NCBI GenBank assembly: GCA_022425585.1 | Contig: JAKMFF010000298.1 | Location: 1 to 6,529, forward strand | Origin: Candidatus Poseidoniaceae archaeon | GTDB lineage: Archaea > Thermoplasmatota > Poseidoniia > Poseidoniales > Poseidoniaceae | Length of the DNA: 6,529 nt | Reading direction: 5' to 3' | Shown: positions 1-6,529 of the stretch, in pieces | Layout: each line of letters starts with the position of its first letter | Numbering within the stretch: position 1 is the stretch's first letter | Position numbers and translations under genes: made by a program | The notes under the pieces: model-generated | Databases searched by the model: none | Seen by the model: only the letters and a program-made list of their open reading frames with translations | What the model was told of the DNA's origin: nothing

Positions 1-2
1 AT

Positions 3-2012
3 TTGGCACTAATCAACATTACATTACCAGATGGAACTGTCAATGAATATGCTGCTGGAATCACCTGCATGGAAGTAATAACTGATGCAATTGGAAGAAA
101 AAATGATTGTGTAGCGGCTCTTGTGGATGGTAAAGAAAGAGATATGTCTTTCTCGCTTGAAAAATCTTGTTCAGTAGAGGGAATAAAGGCGGAGTCTGAT
201 GCTGGCATGTACATACTAAAACATAGTACTGCTCACCTTCTTGCGCAAGCTGTTATGGAACTTTATCCAAATGCAAAGCCCACTATTGGACCACCTGTCG
301 ATAGAGGTTTTTACTATGATTTTGCCATGGAGTCAATCACTGAGAGCGACTTGAAGCCTATCCAGAAAAAAATGCAAGAATTAGCAAGAAGGAATTTAAC
401 CATTGAACGGATTGAACTTGATGATAAACAATTACAAGAACACTTCCAAGATAACCCATATAAAATTGAAATTATTAATGATAAGGTTGGGGAAGGTGTT
501 GGGTCAACAATTTACAAACAAGGTGATTGGTACGACCTCTGTCTTGGTCCACACGTACCCAATACTGCGAAATTGATGTTTTGTAAACTAACTAGTGTGT
601 CTTCTGCCTATTGGCGAGGAGACCAAGAACGTGAGCAATTAGTCAGAATTTATGGCATCGTTGAGCCAACAAAAGACGCCCTCAAAGAAACAGTGCGTAG
701 AATGGAAGAAGCCAAGAAACGTGATCACCGTAAGTTAGGTCGTGATTTGCAATTATTCCATATCGATGAAGAAGTTGGCCAAGGACTGATTCTTTGGACT
801 CCACGTGGAGCAATAATTAGACAAGAATTACAGAATTTTATTGGCGCACATCTACAACGACAAGGTTACTCACAAGTATTTACGCCCCACATCGGTAAAT
901 TAGATCTATATCGTACCTCAGGGCACTTCCCATATTATCAAGATTCACAATACCCCCCTCTTGTAGAGAAAGACCTGATGAAGAAATTATCAGATGAAGG
1001 TTGTTCATGTTCAGAGTTATCTAATCTAATGAAATCTGGAGAAATAGATGGCTACATGCTTAAACCAATGAATTGCCCTCACCATGTCAAAATATATTCA
1101 TCTCAAGCACGCTCATATCGAGACCTACCACTTCGTTTGGCTGAATTCGGCACTGTTTACCGTTGGGAACAGTCTGGCGAAATATCTGGAATGACAAGAG
1201 TTCGTGGATTTACCCAAGATGATGCCCACTTATTTGTTACAGAAGAACAGATTGCGCAAGAAGTTCTTGGATGTATTGAGTTGGTGCAGATTATTTTTGA
1301 CATTCTAGGCATGAGTGATTACCGAGTAAGGGTTGGACTTAGAGACCCTGACTCTACCAAATACGTCGGTGATATAAAACGATGGGATAAAGCTGAGGAC
1401 GCGTGTCGTAACGCGGCTAAATCACTAGGTGTCGAATGGTCAGAAGAAGAGGGTGAAGCAGCCTTTTACGGTCCAAAAATTGACTTTGTAGTGAAGGACG
1501 TAATTGGCAGAGAGTGGCAACTTGGAACCGTGCAGGTCGATTATAATCTACCTGAAAGGTTTGAGTTGACTTACAAAGGTTCTGACGGGCAACTACATCG
1601 ACCAGTGATGATTCATCGCGCACCATTTGGCTCAATGGAACGATTTTGTGGGGTTTTGATTGAACATTTTGCTGGTCGTTTCCCGACCTGGCTATCCCCA
1701 ACCCAATGTCACATTCTAACTATTTCAGAAAAGCATACACAATATGCTCAAACTGTGGCTGATGCGCTCAAAGAACACGGAGTTAGGGTAGAGATTGATG
1801 ATGGTGATGACACAATTGGTAAGAAAATCCGTACTCATAGAAAACTACACCCAGCCTACATGATAATTTTAGGAGATGGTGAGGCTGAAAACAATACTGT
1901 CAGCCTGAGAGCGAGAAGTGGTGACCAAATTGCTGATTTAGCACTAGATGATTTTATCACAAATTTATGTGAGGAAATCTCTCAAAAAACCGCTCAACCT
2001 AGTTTAGTTTAA
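3..2012 (+). CDS. thrS: Threonyl-tRNA synthetase, bacterial type with editing domain
   Basis: This cytoplasmic class II synthetase charges tRNA-Thr with threonine using ATP and removes mischarged serine. The 669 residues cover the usual full-length bacterial architecture. A TGS domain (about 1-62, starting ITLPDGT) is followed by the N2 editing domain with HSTAH (H74, H78) and CLGPH (C180, H184). These match the metal-site residues H73, H77, C182 and H186 of the E. coli enzyme. The catalytic core (about 245-560) has the zinc ligands C358 (NCPHH), H409 (DDAH) and H538 (IHRA), motif 2 around YRWEQSG (R387) to RVRGFTQDDAH, and motif 3 GSMERF (R547). The anticodon-binding domain is about 565-655. 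A segment at about 319-349 is longer than in E. coli. The chosen start is TTG at 3, which gives a normal TGS N-terminus. Its ribosome binding site lies outside the window, so a slightly earlier start cannot be excluded. Archaea often carry a different, archaeal-type editing domain, so this form is notable if the host is an archaeon. It is probably cotranscribed with the downstream membrane protein gene. Confidence 0.96.
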   Translation: MALINITLPDGTVNEYAAGITCMEVITDAIGRKNDCVAALVDGKERDMSFSLEKSCSVEGIKAESDAGMYILKHSTAHLLAQAVMELYPNAKPTIGPPVDRGFYYDFAMESITESDLKPIQKKMQELARRNLTIERIELDDKQLQEHFQDNPYKIEIINDKVGEGVGSTIYKQGDWYDLCLGPHVPNTAKLMFCKLTSVSSAYWRGDQEREQLVRIYGIVEPTKDALKETVRRMEEAKKRDHRKLGRDLQLFHIDEEVGQGLILWTPRGAIIRQELQNFIGAHLQRQGYSQVFTPHIGKLDLYRTSGHFPYYQDSQYPPLVEKDLMKKLSDEGCSCSELSNLMKSGEIDGYMLKPMNCPHHVKIYSSQARSYRDLPLRLAEFGTVYRWEQSGEISGMTRVRGFTQDDAHLFVTEEQIAQEVLGCIELVQIIFDILGMSDYRVRVGLRDPDSTKYVGDIKRWDKAEDACRNAAKSLGVEWSEEEGEAAFYGPKIDFVVKDVIGREWQLGTVQVDYNLPERFELTYKGSDGQLHRPVMIHRAPFGSMERFCGVLIEHFAGRFPTWLSPTQCHILTISEKHTQYAQTVADALKEHGVRVEIDDGDDTIGKKIRTHRKLHPAYMIILGDGEAENNTVSLRARSGDQIADLALDDFITNLCEEISQKTAQPSLV

Positions 2013-2015
2013 CCA

Positions 2016-2022
2016 AGGAGGG
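2016..2022 (+). promoter_or_regulatory. Strong Shine-Dalgarno sequence that decides the next gene's start
   Basis: AGGAGGG lies in the 16-base spacer just after the thrS stop. It is a near-perfect anti-16S match. The following frame has ATT at 2029-2031, seven bases after the AGGAGG core (2016-2021), which is ideal spacing. The first conventional in-frame starts are TTG at 2062 and GTG at 2065. They lie about 40 bases away and have no purine-rich site of their own. The site therefore argues for initiation at ATT. Confidence 0.8.
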
Positions 2023-2028
2023 TTAAGT

Positions 2029-4581
2029 ATTTCAGCACCACCAATCATTGATGAATTTGGTTTGGTGGCTTTGATTCCATTTTTCTTTGCCGCAACTACT
2101 GCTTACTTATTTTGGAATAGCGTAGTTCCAAGACAATTGCGTGGACTACAGGTTGCCTTCCAAACCGGCGACAAAAGGTATGAAGTTCATAATGTCACAA
2201 AGTCAGTTGATGATGCAAGAAACCTACTACAAAGTAAAGGGATGAGATTTGGCGTAACTACCTATCTTTTTGCTTTAACCGGAGTGTTGATTTTAGTTTT
2301 TGAATTTTTAATGACCAAATACGAGTTCTCAGAAGGTTATCATGCTCCATCAATAATAATCGCATTATTATTTATTGCCATTCCGGCGATAATTTCCAGT
2401 GGTTCATCACTTGGCGCGCAAGTCGTTAAGCCGCTTGGAGACGGAAAAGCGACGCTACAAAATTCTGATATTTGGCGAAATTATTCATATGTAGTTCTTA
2501 CAATTGCATGGATGGTATTTGTTGCGATAATTGCCGTGGTTTTGAGTTCACAAAATATAGCGACTCCTAGAGTTTTTAGTATCTGTGCCTTTGTTGCTTT
2601 CGCTCCAGCAATTTTGGCCTATGGAAGAGTACTAGGCTCATCTTGGCAAGCCTTGAAACAATCATCGCAAAAAATTGCTCAAGGGCAAGCCTCACCATTT
2701 CACAATCATAAACCAAATGCCAAACAACAAGCAATCGCTCAAATTGTCAATATTAACCTGGCAGTAATGCCTTTTGTAGCAATAAATACAATTATTTCAA
2801 TAACGGCTTTAGCAATCGACCCAAATTTGTTTACTCATTCGGATAGGGTGTTAGACCTGCCAGAATATACTGAACAATCTTCAATCATGGAAGAAGGAGG
2901 AATCCTTGGCTTTGGATTAATTGAATTATTTTCATTTATTCCTGCCGAAGGTATTAGAGTTCCCATGGTGAACATGGTGTTGTTGTTTTTGCTGCTCAAC
3001 GTAGCTTTAGTGGGATTTCTTTTCGTCTATGAAGTCGCCCGGATTTTATTCTTAGATGTCCAAGATGTATCTGGAAAAGGTGGAATTCGACTAGCGGATA
3101 GTCGACTTCTGAGAGCTGAGCGAAGTCAACAAGCAAAAGTTTTGAATTTCTGTTTTACTGGTTTTGCTGGCCAATCGATGTTACTTTTAGCCTTGGCAAT
3201 GATCACATTTTGGGATTCTAGTTTCCTGCCTCAGGGAGACGCTTGTGGTTCTTGGGAAAACAATCTATGTGCAATCTTACAAAAAGATGCTTTAGAAGAA
3301 TTAACGTGGATGTTAGCATCTGGGGGACAAGTTGCATTCGTTGTAATATGGGCTCGTTCTAGAAGTATAGGCTCACTTTTGGAAGATATCTCATTTGATG
3401 CCTCTATGGGCGAAAATCGGGCACGAATGGCGCAATTGGAAGATGTCATTTATCTAAAACAAAAAGCCATTAGAAAATTAGTTACCGATGATTCATGGGA
3501 TAAAGCATTGAGAAGAATTGACGCAGTGTTAGAAGGTCATGGCGAACAATTAGAAGGCTTAGATTTGGTAAGAAGAACCGATGCAATGATGGAAATTTAT
3601 GCTGCTATGGGTCGATGGGATGACGCGGAAAATAATGCCGTGTCAATCCTGGCCCTAAGAGGGGGGCGTGAAGCTCAAATTGCGCGTTTGATACTAGTAG
3701 CTGCAAGTCTTAGTCAACGAGATTATGCCGAGGCAAAGCCTAGATTAGAACTGATACCTGATGACGACATAGAGGCCGCTAGATTGCAATGGTTTGCTTC
3801 AATTTTACAGCCTAAAAAGCGTAGATTAAATGAAAAACTAACTGCACTATTATCTGTTGACCCGTTGACAAAAAGAAATGTCGATTTGATCAAAAGGTAT
3901 AATCGCTCAATACCAAATACTGAACTAAGATATCGAGATAATTCTGCGGACCGGATGATACTACTGGGCGACATGGCTCGCATGCGCCTTAAGGGACAAT
4001 ATGAACAAGCCCTAAACATACTAGAAAAGTACATGAAAACCAATAATCAAACTGATTGGGTTCACGGCAATGTTGTATGTGCACTACTCCATCTTGATGA
4101 AGGAAGAACAAACACGGCGGTAAAAATAGCTCAAAACCTTGCCAAACAACAACCTAGACACCCACATCTGAGAAGTTTACTAAGACATTTAGAATCATTA
4201 GGTGAAACCGTTTCTGCAAGTAGTGAAACTACCGGCATTGAATGGTTGAGAGATTCGGGTCTTGATTGGGTGCATGGGTGGCCAATGAAGCACACTGTGG
4301 CGCCAGCTCCTGCAATGATTACCAAAGACTTGCAAAAGCACTCATGGAAAGCAAACGGGTGGATTGCTTTTGGAGATGAAGAGACCTTTACCAGTGCTAA
4401 AAACAAATCCTCTAATGGTTGGAAATTGCTTTCAAACAAGCAAATGGAAACTGATTTTCCACCATGTATTTACACCCACATGACTGGAGTAGTAGTTACT
4501 ATTGGAGGTATGCCTGTCGACCTTGGTTTGCCTGGCGATATCAATTATACTGCGATAGAAAAGGCTGGTTTGTTAAGTTAA
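2029..4581 (+). CDS. Unrecognised nine-helix membrane protein with cytoplasmic TPR-like region
   Basis: I do not recognise this family. From the proposed ATT start at 2029 it has 850 residues (839 from TTG at 2062). Hydrophobic segments lie at about 12-31, 75-95, 108-127, 152-173, 181-200, 241-263, 314-340, 372-395 and 425-442. Charge distribution fits N-terminus outside and C-terminus inside: basic loops at about 32-74 and 201-240 and before helix 8, and an acidic outer loop at about 264-313. The outer loop before helix 9 carries C406 and C414, which could form a disulfide. Residues 476-721 are soluble and helical, with repeated TPR-like units (for example GRWDDAENNAV, RDYAEAKPRLE, GQYEQALNILEKY, EGRTNTAVKIAQ), suggesting a cytoplasmic protein-binding scaffold. 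The last roughly 115 residues are a separate Trp- and Gly-containing domain of unknown nature. No catalytic motif was seen. It follows thrS by 16 bases on the same strand, so an operon is likely. Function unknown; a scaffold or assembly role is only a guess. Confidence 0.88.
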   Translation: MSAPPIIDEFGLVALIPFFFAATTAYLFWNSVVPRQLRGLQVAFQTGDKRYEVHNVTKSVDDARNLLQSKGMRFGVTTYLFALTGVLILVFEFLMTKYEFSEGYHAPSIIIALLFIAIPAIISSGSSLGAQVVKPLGDGKATLQNSDIWRNYSYVVLTIAWMVFVAIIAVVLSSQNIATPRVFSICAFVAFAPAILAYGRVLGSSWQALKQSSQKIAQGQASPFHNHKPNAKQQAIAQIVNINLAVMPFVAINTIISITALAIDPNLFTHSDRVLDLPEYTEQSSIMEEGGILGFGLIELFSFIPAEGIRVPMVNMVLLFLLLNVALVGFLFVYEVARILFLDVQDVSGKGGIRLADSRLLRAERSQQAKVLNFCFTGFAGQSMLLLALAMITFWDSSFLPQGDACGSWENNLCAILQKDALEELTWMLASGGQVAFVVIWARSRSIGSLLEDISFDASMGENRARMAQLEDVIYLKQKAIRKLVTDDSWDKALRRIDAVLEGHGEQLEGLDLVRRTDAMMEIYAAMGRWDDAENNAVSILALRGGREAQIARLILVAASLSQRDYAEAKPRLELIPDDDIEAARLQWFASILQPKKRRLNEKLTALLSVDPLTKRNVDLIKRYNRSIPNTELRYRDNSADRMILLGDMARMRLKGQYEQALNILEKYMKTNNQTDWVHGNVVCALLHLDEGRTNTAVKIAQNLAKQQPRHPHLRSLLRHLESLGETVSASSETTGIEWLRDSGLDWVHGWPMKHTVAPAPAMITKDLQKHSWKANGWIAFGDEETFTSAKNKSSNGWKLLSNKQMETDFPPCIYTHMTGVVVTIGGMPVDLGLPGDINYTAIEKAGLLS

Positions 4582-5874
4582 CTAACCCCAATTACACGGC
4601 TCTAGAATCTCTTGCCCACCCATATAATTCACCAATGGTTGAGGTATAGTTACTCTTCCATCCGCAAGTTGATTCTGCTCCATTATCGCCACTAAAGCTC
4701 TAGATGTAGCAACCGCAGTAGAATTTAAAGTATGAACTATTGGTTGATTAGCGTGACCTGGCTGGCCATATTTAATTTGCAAACGGTTGGCTTGATAATC
4801 AGTACAATTGGAACATGAAACAATCTCTTTGTACTGAGCAGCACCAGGAATCCAGGCTTCTAAATCATATTTACGAGCAGCAACTGTCCCCATATCCCCA
4901 GTACAGATATTTACCACCTCATAGTGAATTTGTAAATCATTCCAAAGATCAATACAGTTTTGCAGTAATTCTTCGTGCATTTGCCAAGAATCCTCAGGCT
5001 TAGTAATGACAATTTGTTCTATTTTAGTAAATTGATGAACCCGCCAAATTCCCAAATCGGATTGACCGTGTGAGCCAACTTCACGGCGAAAACATGGAGA
5101 AACACCAACTATCTTCAACGGCAACTGGTCTTCTGGGATAGTCTCTTCCATGTACATCGCAGTTAATGGGTGTTCAGATGTGGCAATCATGTAATAATTA
5201 TCTGGCTCTACACCATACATAACTGTCTCAAAATCACCTAAATCTGTAACGCCCTCGTAGGCTTTACGATTCATCATTACAGGCGGTTGCACAAAAGTAA
5301 ATCCTCTTTGCCGCAAAAAGTCAACAGTGTAATTCTGTAAAGCCATCTCTAATCTTGCTAAGTCGCCTTTGAGGAAGAAGAAACGACTACCAGAGATCTT
5401 TGCTGCTCGTTTCAAATCTACCCATTTGTTCATTTCAATAAGTTCATTGTGAGTTCTTGGTTCAAATTCAAAAACCGGCTTATCACCATAAACGCTGTGC
5501 ACAGTATTGCCAGATTCATCGGCTCCATTAGGTACATCTTGATGAAGAATATTTGGTATTGACATACGTATTTTATCCCTATTGTCAATTGCGTCTTGAG
5601 TTTGTGTCTCAAGTTGTGAGATCTCTTTACCCAATGATGCTACCTCTGCTAAAATTTCTTGCGCTTTACTTTCATCGCCAGCTTTTTTTGCAGCACTTAT
5701 ACCTCTAGCAGCAGTATTTTTTTGTTGGCGCAGTTGATTGGTCTGATGCTGTAAATTTAACCATAATTTATCATATCGAATTACTTCATCGATTTTATCA
5801 TGTGGAATTCCTCGCTTGTCATGATCTGCTCTAACCTGCTTATGATTATCCCTAAACATGTGTATATCTAGCAT
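4582..5874 (-). CDS. serS: Seryl-tRNA synthetase
   Basis: This cytoplasmic class II synthetase attaches serine to tRNA-Ser (and to tRNA-Sec where present) using ATP. At 430 residues it has the usual length. The N-terminus MLDIHMFRDN is typical, which supports the ATG at 5874. Residues about 28-105 form the long antiparallel coiled-coil arm that binds the tRNA-Ser long variable arm. The catalytic core follows: motif 1 around the prolines at 197-198, the serine-pocket segment ATSEHPLTAMY (231-241), and motif 2 starting FRREVGS (262-268) and ending WRVHQF (277-282). Then come the conserved DLEAWIPG (337-344) and SCSNCTDYQANR (353-364), and motif 3 NSTAVATSR (384-392). The motif 2 loop reads HGQSDLG, where bacterial enzymes usually have a GxDTRG-like loop. 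This is the common SerRS form, not the rare zinc-dependent methanogen type. It lies 8 bases after the protease gene and is probably cotranscribed and translationally coupled. Its stop codon abuts that of the convergent membrane protein gene. Confidence 0.97.
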   Translation of the reverse strand: MLDIHMFRDNHKQVRADHDKRGIPHDKIDEVIRYDKLWLNLQHQTNQLRQQKNTAARGISAAKKAGDESKAQEILAEVASLGKEISQLETQTQDAIDNRDKIRMSIPNILHQDVPNGADESGNTVHSVYGDKPVFEFEPRTHNELIEMNKWVDLKRAAKISGSRFFFLKGDLARLEMALQNYTVDFLRQRGFTFVQPPVMMNRKAYEGVTDLGDFETVMYGVEPDNYYMIATSEHPLTAMYMEETIPEDQLPLKIVGVSPCFRREVGSHGQSDLGIWRVHQFTKIEQIVITKPEDSWQMHEELLQNCIDLWNDLQIHYEVVNICTGDMGTVAARKYDLEAWIPGAAQYKEIVSCSNCTDYQANRLQIKYGQPGHANQPIVHTLNSTAVATSRALVAIMEQNQLADGRVTIPQPLVNYMGGQEILEPCNWG

Positions 5875-5878
5875 AAAA

Positions 5879-5884
5879 CCACCT
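5879..5884 (-). promoter_or_regulatory. serS ribosome binding site overlapping the upstream stop codon
   Basis: On the minus strand AGGTGG sits four bases before the serS ATG. Its first two bases are part of the TAG stop of the protease gene (5885-5883). Ribosomes ending on the protease message are thus placed directly at the serS start, which suggests translational coupling. The match to the anti-Shine-Dalgarno sequence is moderate and the spacing slightly short. Confidence 0.6.
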
Positions 5885-6529
5885 ACAATGAAATTCCTAA
5901 GTTGAAAATTTCTGTACCCATGAAAATCAAGCCACCAATTAAGTAGCCTACTATCGCTCCACCATTTAGCAACGGCAATCCAGCCTGTGCTTTACCTCTG
6001 GCAACATAAGTCATCAAAACAAAATAGCCGATTAAAGAACCAATCAAAGCGAACATTGCTATAGCGAAGGAGTTATCCGAATCTAGCCATTGTATTGCAG
6101 ACAGTACTAACATACCAGGGAATATAATATCGCCTAGCCCCATGAATAAAGCCTCTTTACTCTTTTTCCTAGGTTTGGTCGATTTTGGCATATTTACTGG
6201 TGGTGCAACTTGTCTAACCTCAGTTTTATCGACCATCTTGGTTTTTTCATCTTTGAATGAATAACCCTTATCCTGTGGGGCAACTAGCAAAATTGGTAAT
6301 TGAAGACCAATCATAGTATCTGCTAATTCGAGCATGTGTTTAGAACGATAAACAGCCCATGCATCATATATGGCTGCAAGTATCATGAATATGATGATTA
6401 AACCGGGAACAAAAGCAACTCCAAGCATCACTATAACTCCAGCACCAACTAGCATCCCTACTGTATTAACCACATACCATTCACTATGGAAATATAACAA
6501 TACCATCAATAATAATGCAAATATTACTC
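5883..6529 (-). CDS. Presenilin-like A22 family intramembrane aspartyl protease, N-terminus outside window
   Basis: This is a membrane-embedded aspartyl protease of the archaeal presenilin/signal-peptide-peptidase-like group (SPP_2 / COG3389 type), expected to cut peptides within the membrane. Counting from the internal TTG at 6509, the first catalytic motif is IYDAWAVYRSKHM (Y48, D49) and the second is GLGD (124-127, D127). The PAL-like motif is AGLPLLNGG (176-184). The linker between the catalytic helices (about 76-118) is hydrophilic and Lys-rich, as expected for the cytoplasmic loop. About six of the nine family helices are visible (helices 4-9): one spanning the start region, then about 13-32, 33-53, 122-141, 147-169 and 178-199. 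The frame stays open with hydrophobic codons (VIFALLL) from 6510 to the window end. The TTG/ATG near 6509 is therefore very unlikely to be the true start, and family members of about 300 residues suggest roughly 90 residues are missing. It is followed by serS after 8 bases. Confidence 0.88.
   Translation of the reverse strand, partial: VIFALLLMVLLYFHSEWYVVNTVGMLVGAGVIVMLGVAFVPGLIIIFMILAAIYDAWAVYRSKHMLELADTMIGLQLPILLVAPQDKGYSFKDEKTKMVDKTEVRQVAPPVNMPKSTKPRKKSKEALFMGLGDIIFPGMLVLSAIQWLDSDNSFAIAMFALIGSLIGYFVLMTYVARGKAQAGLPLLNGGAIVGYLIGGLIFMGTEIFNLGISL

Noticed and set aside
1417..1701. 94-codon open frame on the minus strand inside thrS
   Set aside because: It lies fully antisense to a strongly conserved synthetase region, its product resembles nothing, and it has no convincing ribosome site.
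2051..2074. ATG-started seven-codon peptide near the start of the membrane protein gene
   Set aside because: It is out of frame, very short and without its own Shine-Dalgarno site. The AGGAGGG at 2016 is too far away.
3231..4439. Three minus-strand open frames (72-106 codons) antisense to the membrane protein gene
   Set aside because: Their products are Ser/Cys-rich without domain features, as expected from the reverse of a helical coding sequence. The sense gene is long and coherent.
4567..4590. Possible bidirectional hairpin terminator at the convergent stops
   Set aside because: Only a four-base stem (GTTA/TAAC) or the six-base palindrome GTTAAC can form, with no GC-rich stem and no T-run on the plus strand.
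4464..4649. 61-codon plus-strand frame spanning the convergent junction
   Set aside because: It overlaps the ends of two solid genes in another frame. It is a chance open frame.
4815..5612. Short open frames on both strands inside serS (plus 4815-5003, minus 5430-5612)
   Set aside because: Both lie in out-of-frame or antisense positions within a conserved synthetase and show no recognisable protein features.
6507..6509. TTG at 6509 (or ATG at 6506) as the protease start
   Set aside because: The frame continues open with hydrophobic codons to the window end, and the family needs about three more N-terminal helices. The gene is cut by the window edge.
1..6529. Defence island, mobile element, CRISPR array, tRNA or rRNA gene
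   Set aside because: Four compact coding genes account for nearly every base. No repeats, inverted ends, integrase-like proteins or RNA gene signatures were seen.

Overview
The window holds four protein-coding genes packed almost edge to edge, in two converging pairs. Nothing is left over for an RNA gene, mobile element, CRISPR array or other large non-coding feature. The DNA is AT-rich. The best guess for the source is a marine planktonic euryarchaeon of the Marine Group II/III (Poseidoniia) kind. The main evidence is an archaeal-type presenilin-like (A22) membrane protease next to serS, the short Shine-Dalgarno-led spacers, and the archaeal flavour of SerRS. The threonyl-tRNA synthetase, however, is of the bacterial type. 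The lineage is an inference from protein character, not a database match.

Plus strand (1-4581): thrS encodes a full-length threonyl-tRNA synthetase with TGS, editing, catalytic and anticodon-binding domains. Sixteen bases after its stop comes a large unrecognised membrane protein with about nine transmembrane helices, a cytoplasmic TPR-like helical region and an unknown C-terminal domain. Its reading frame has no ATG, GTG or TTG at a proper distance from the strong Shine-Dalgarno sequence. The codon that does sit correctly is ATT, so this gene probably starts at a rare AUU codon, unless there is a single-base error.

Minus strand (6529-4582): a presenilin/signal-peptide-peptidase-like protease enters from the right edge with its N-terminal part outside the window. 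It is followed 8 bases later by serS (seryl-tRNA synthetase), whose ribosome binding site overlaps the protease stop codon. The stop codons of serS and the unknown membrane protein are directly adjacent, with no base between them, so the two transcripts must converge and probably overlap.

Functionally, each pair joins a class II aminoacyl-tRNA synthetase to a polytopic membrane protein. The synthetases are housekeeping enzymes. The protease probably cleaves transmembrane peptides. The thrS-linked membrane protein has no assigned role. No defence system, toxin-antitoxin pair or other specialised system is visible.
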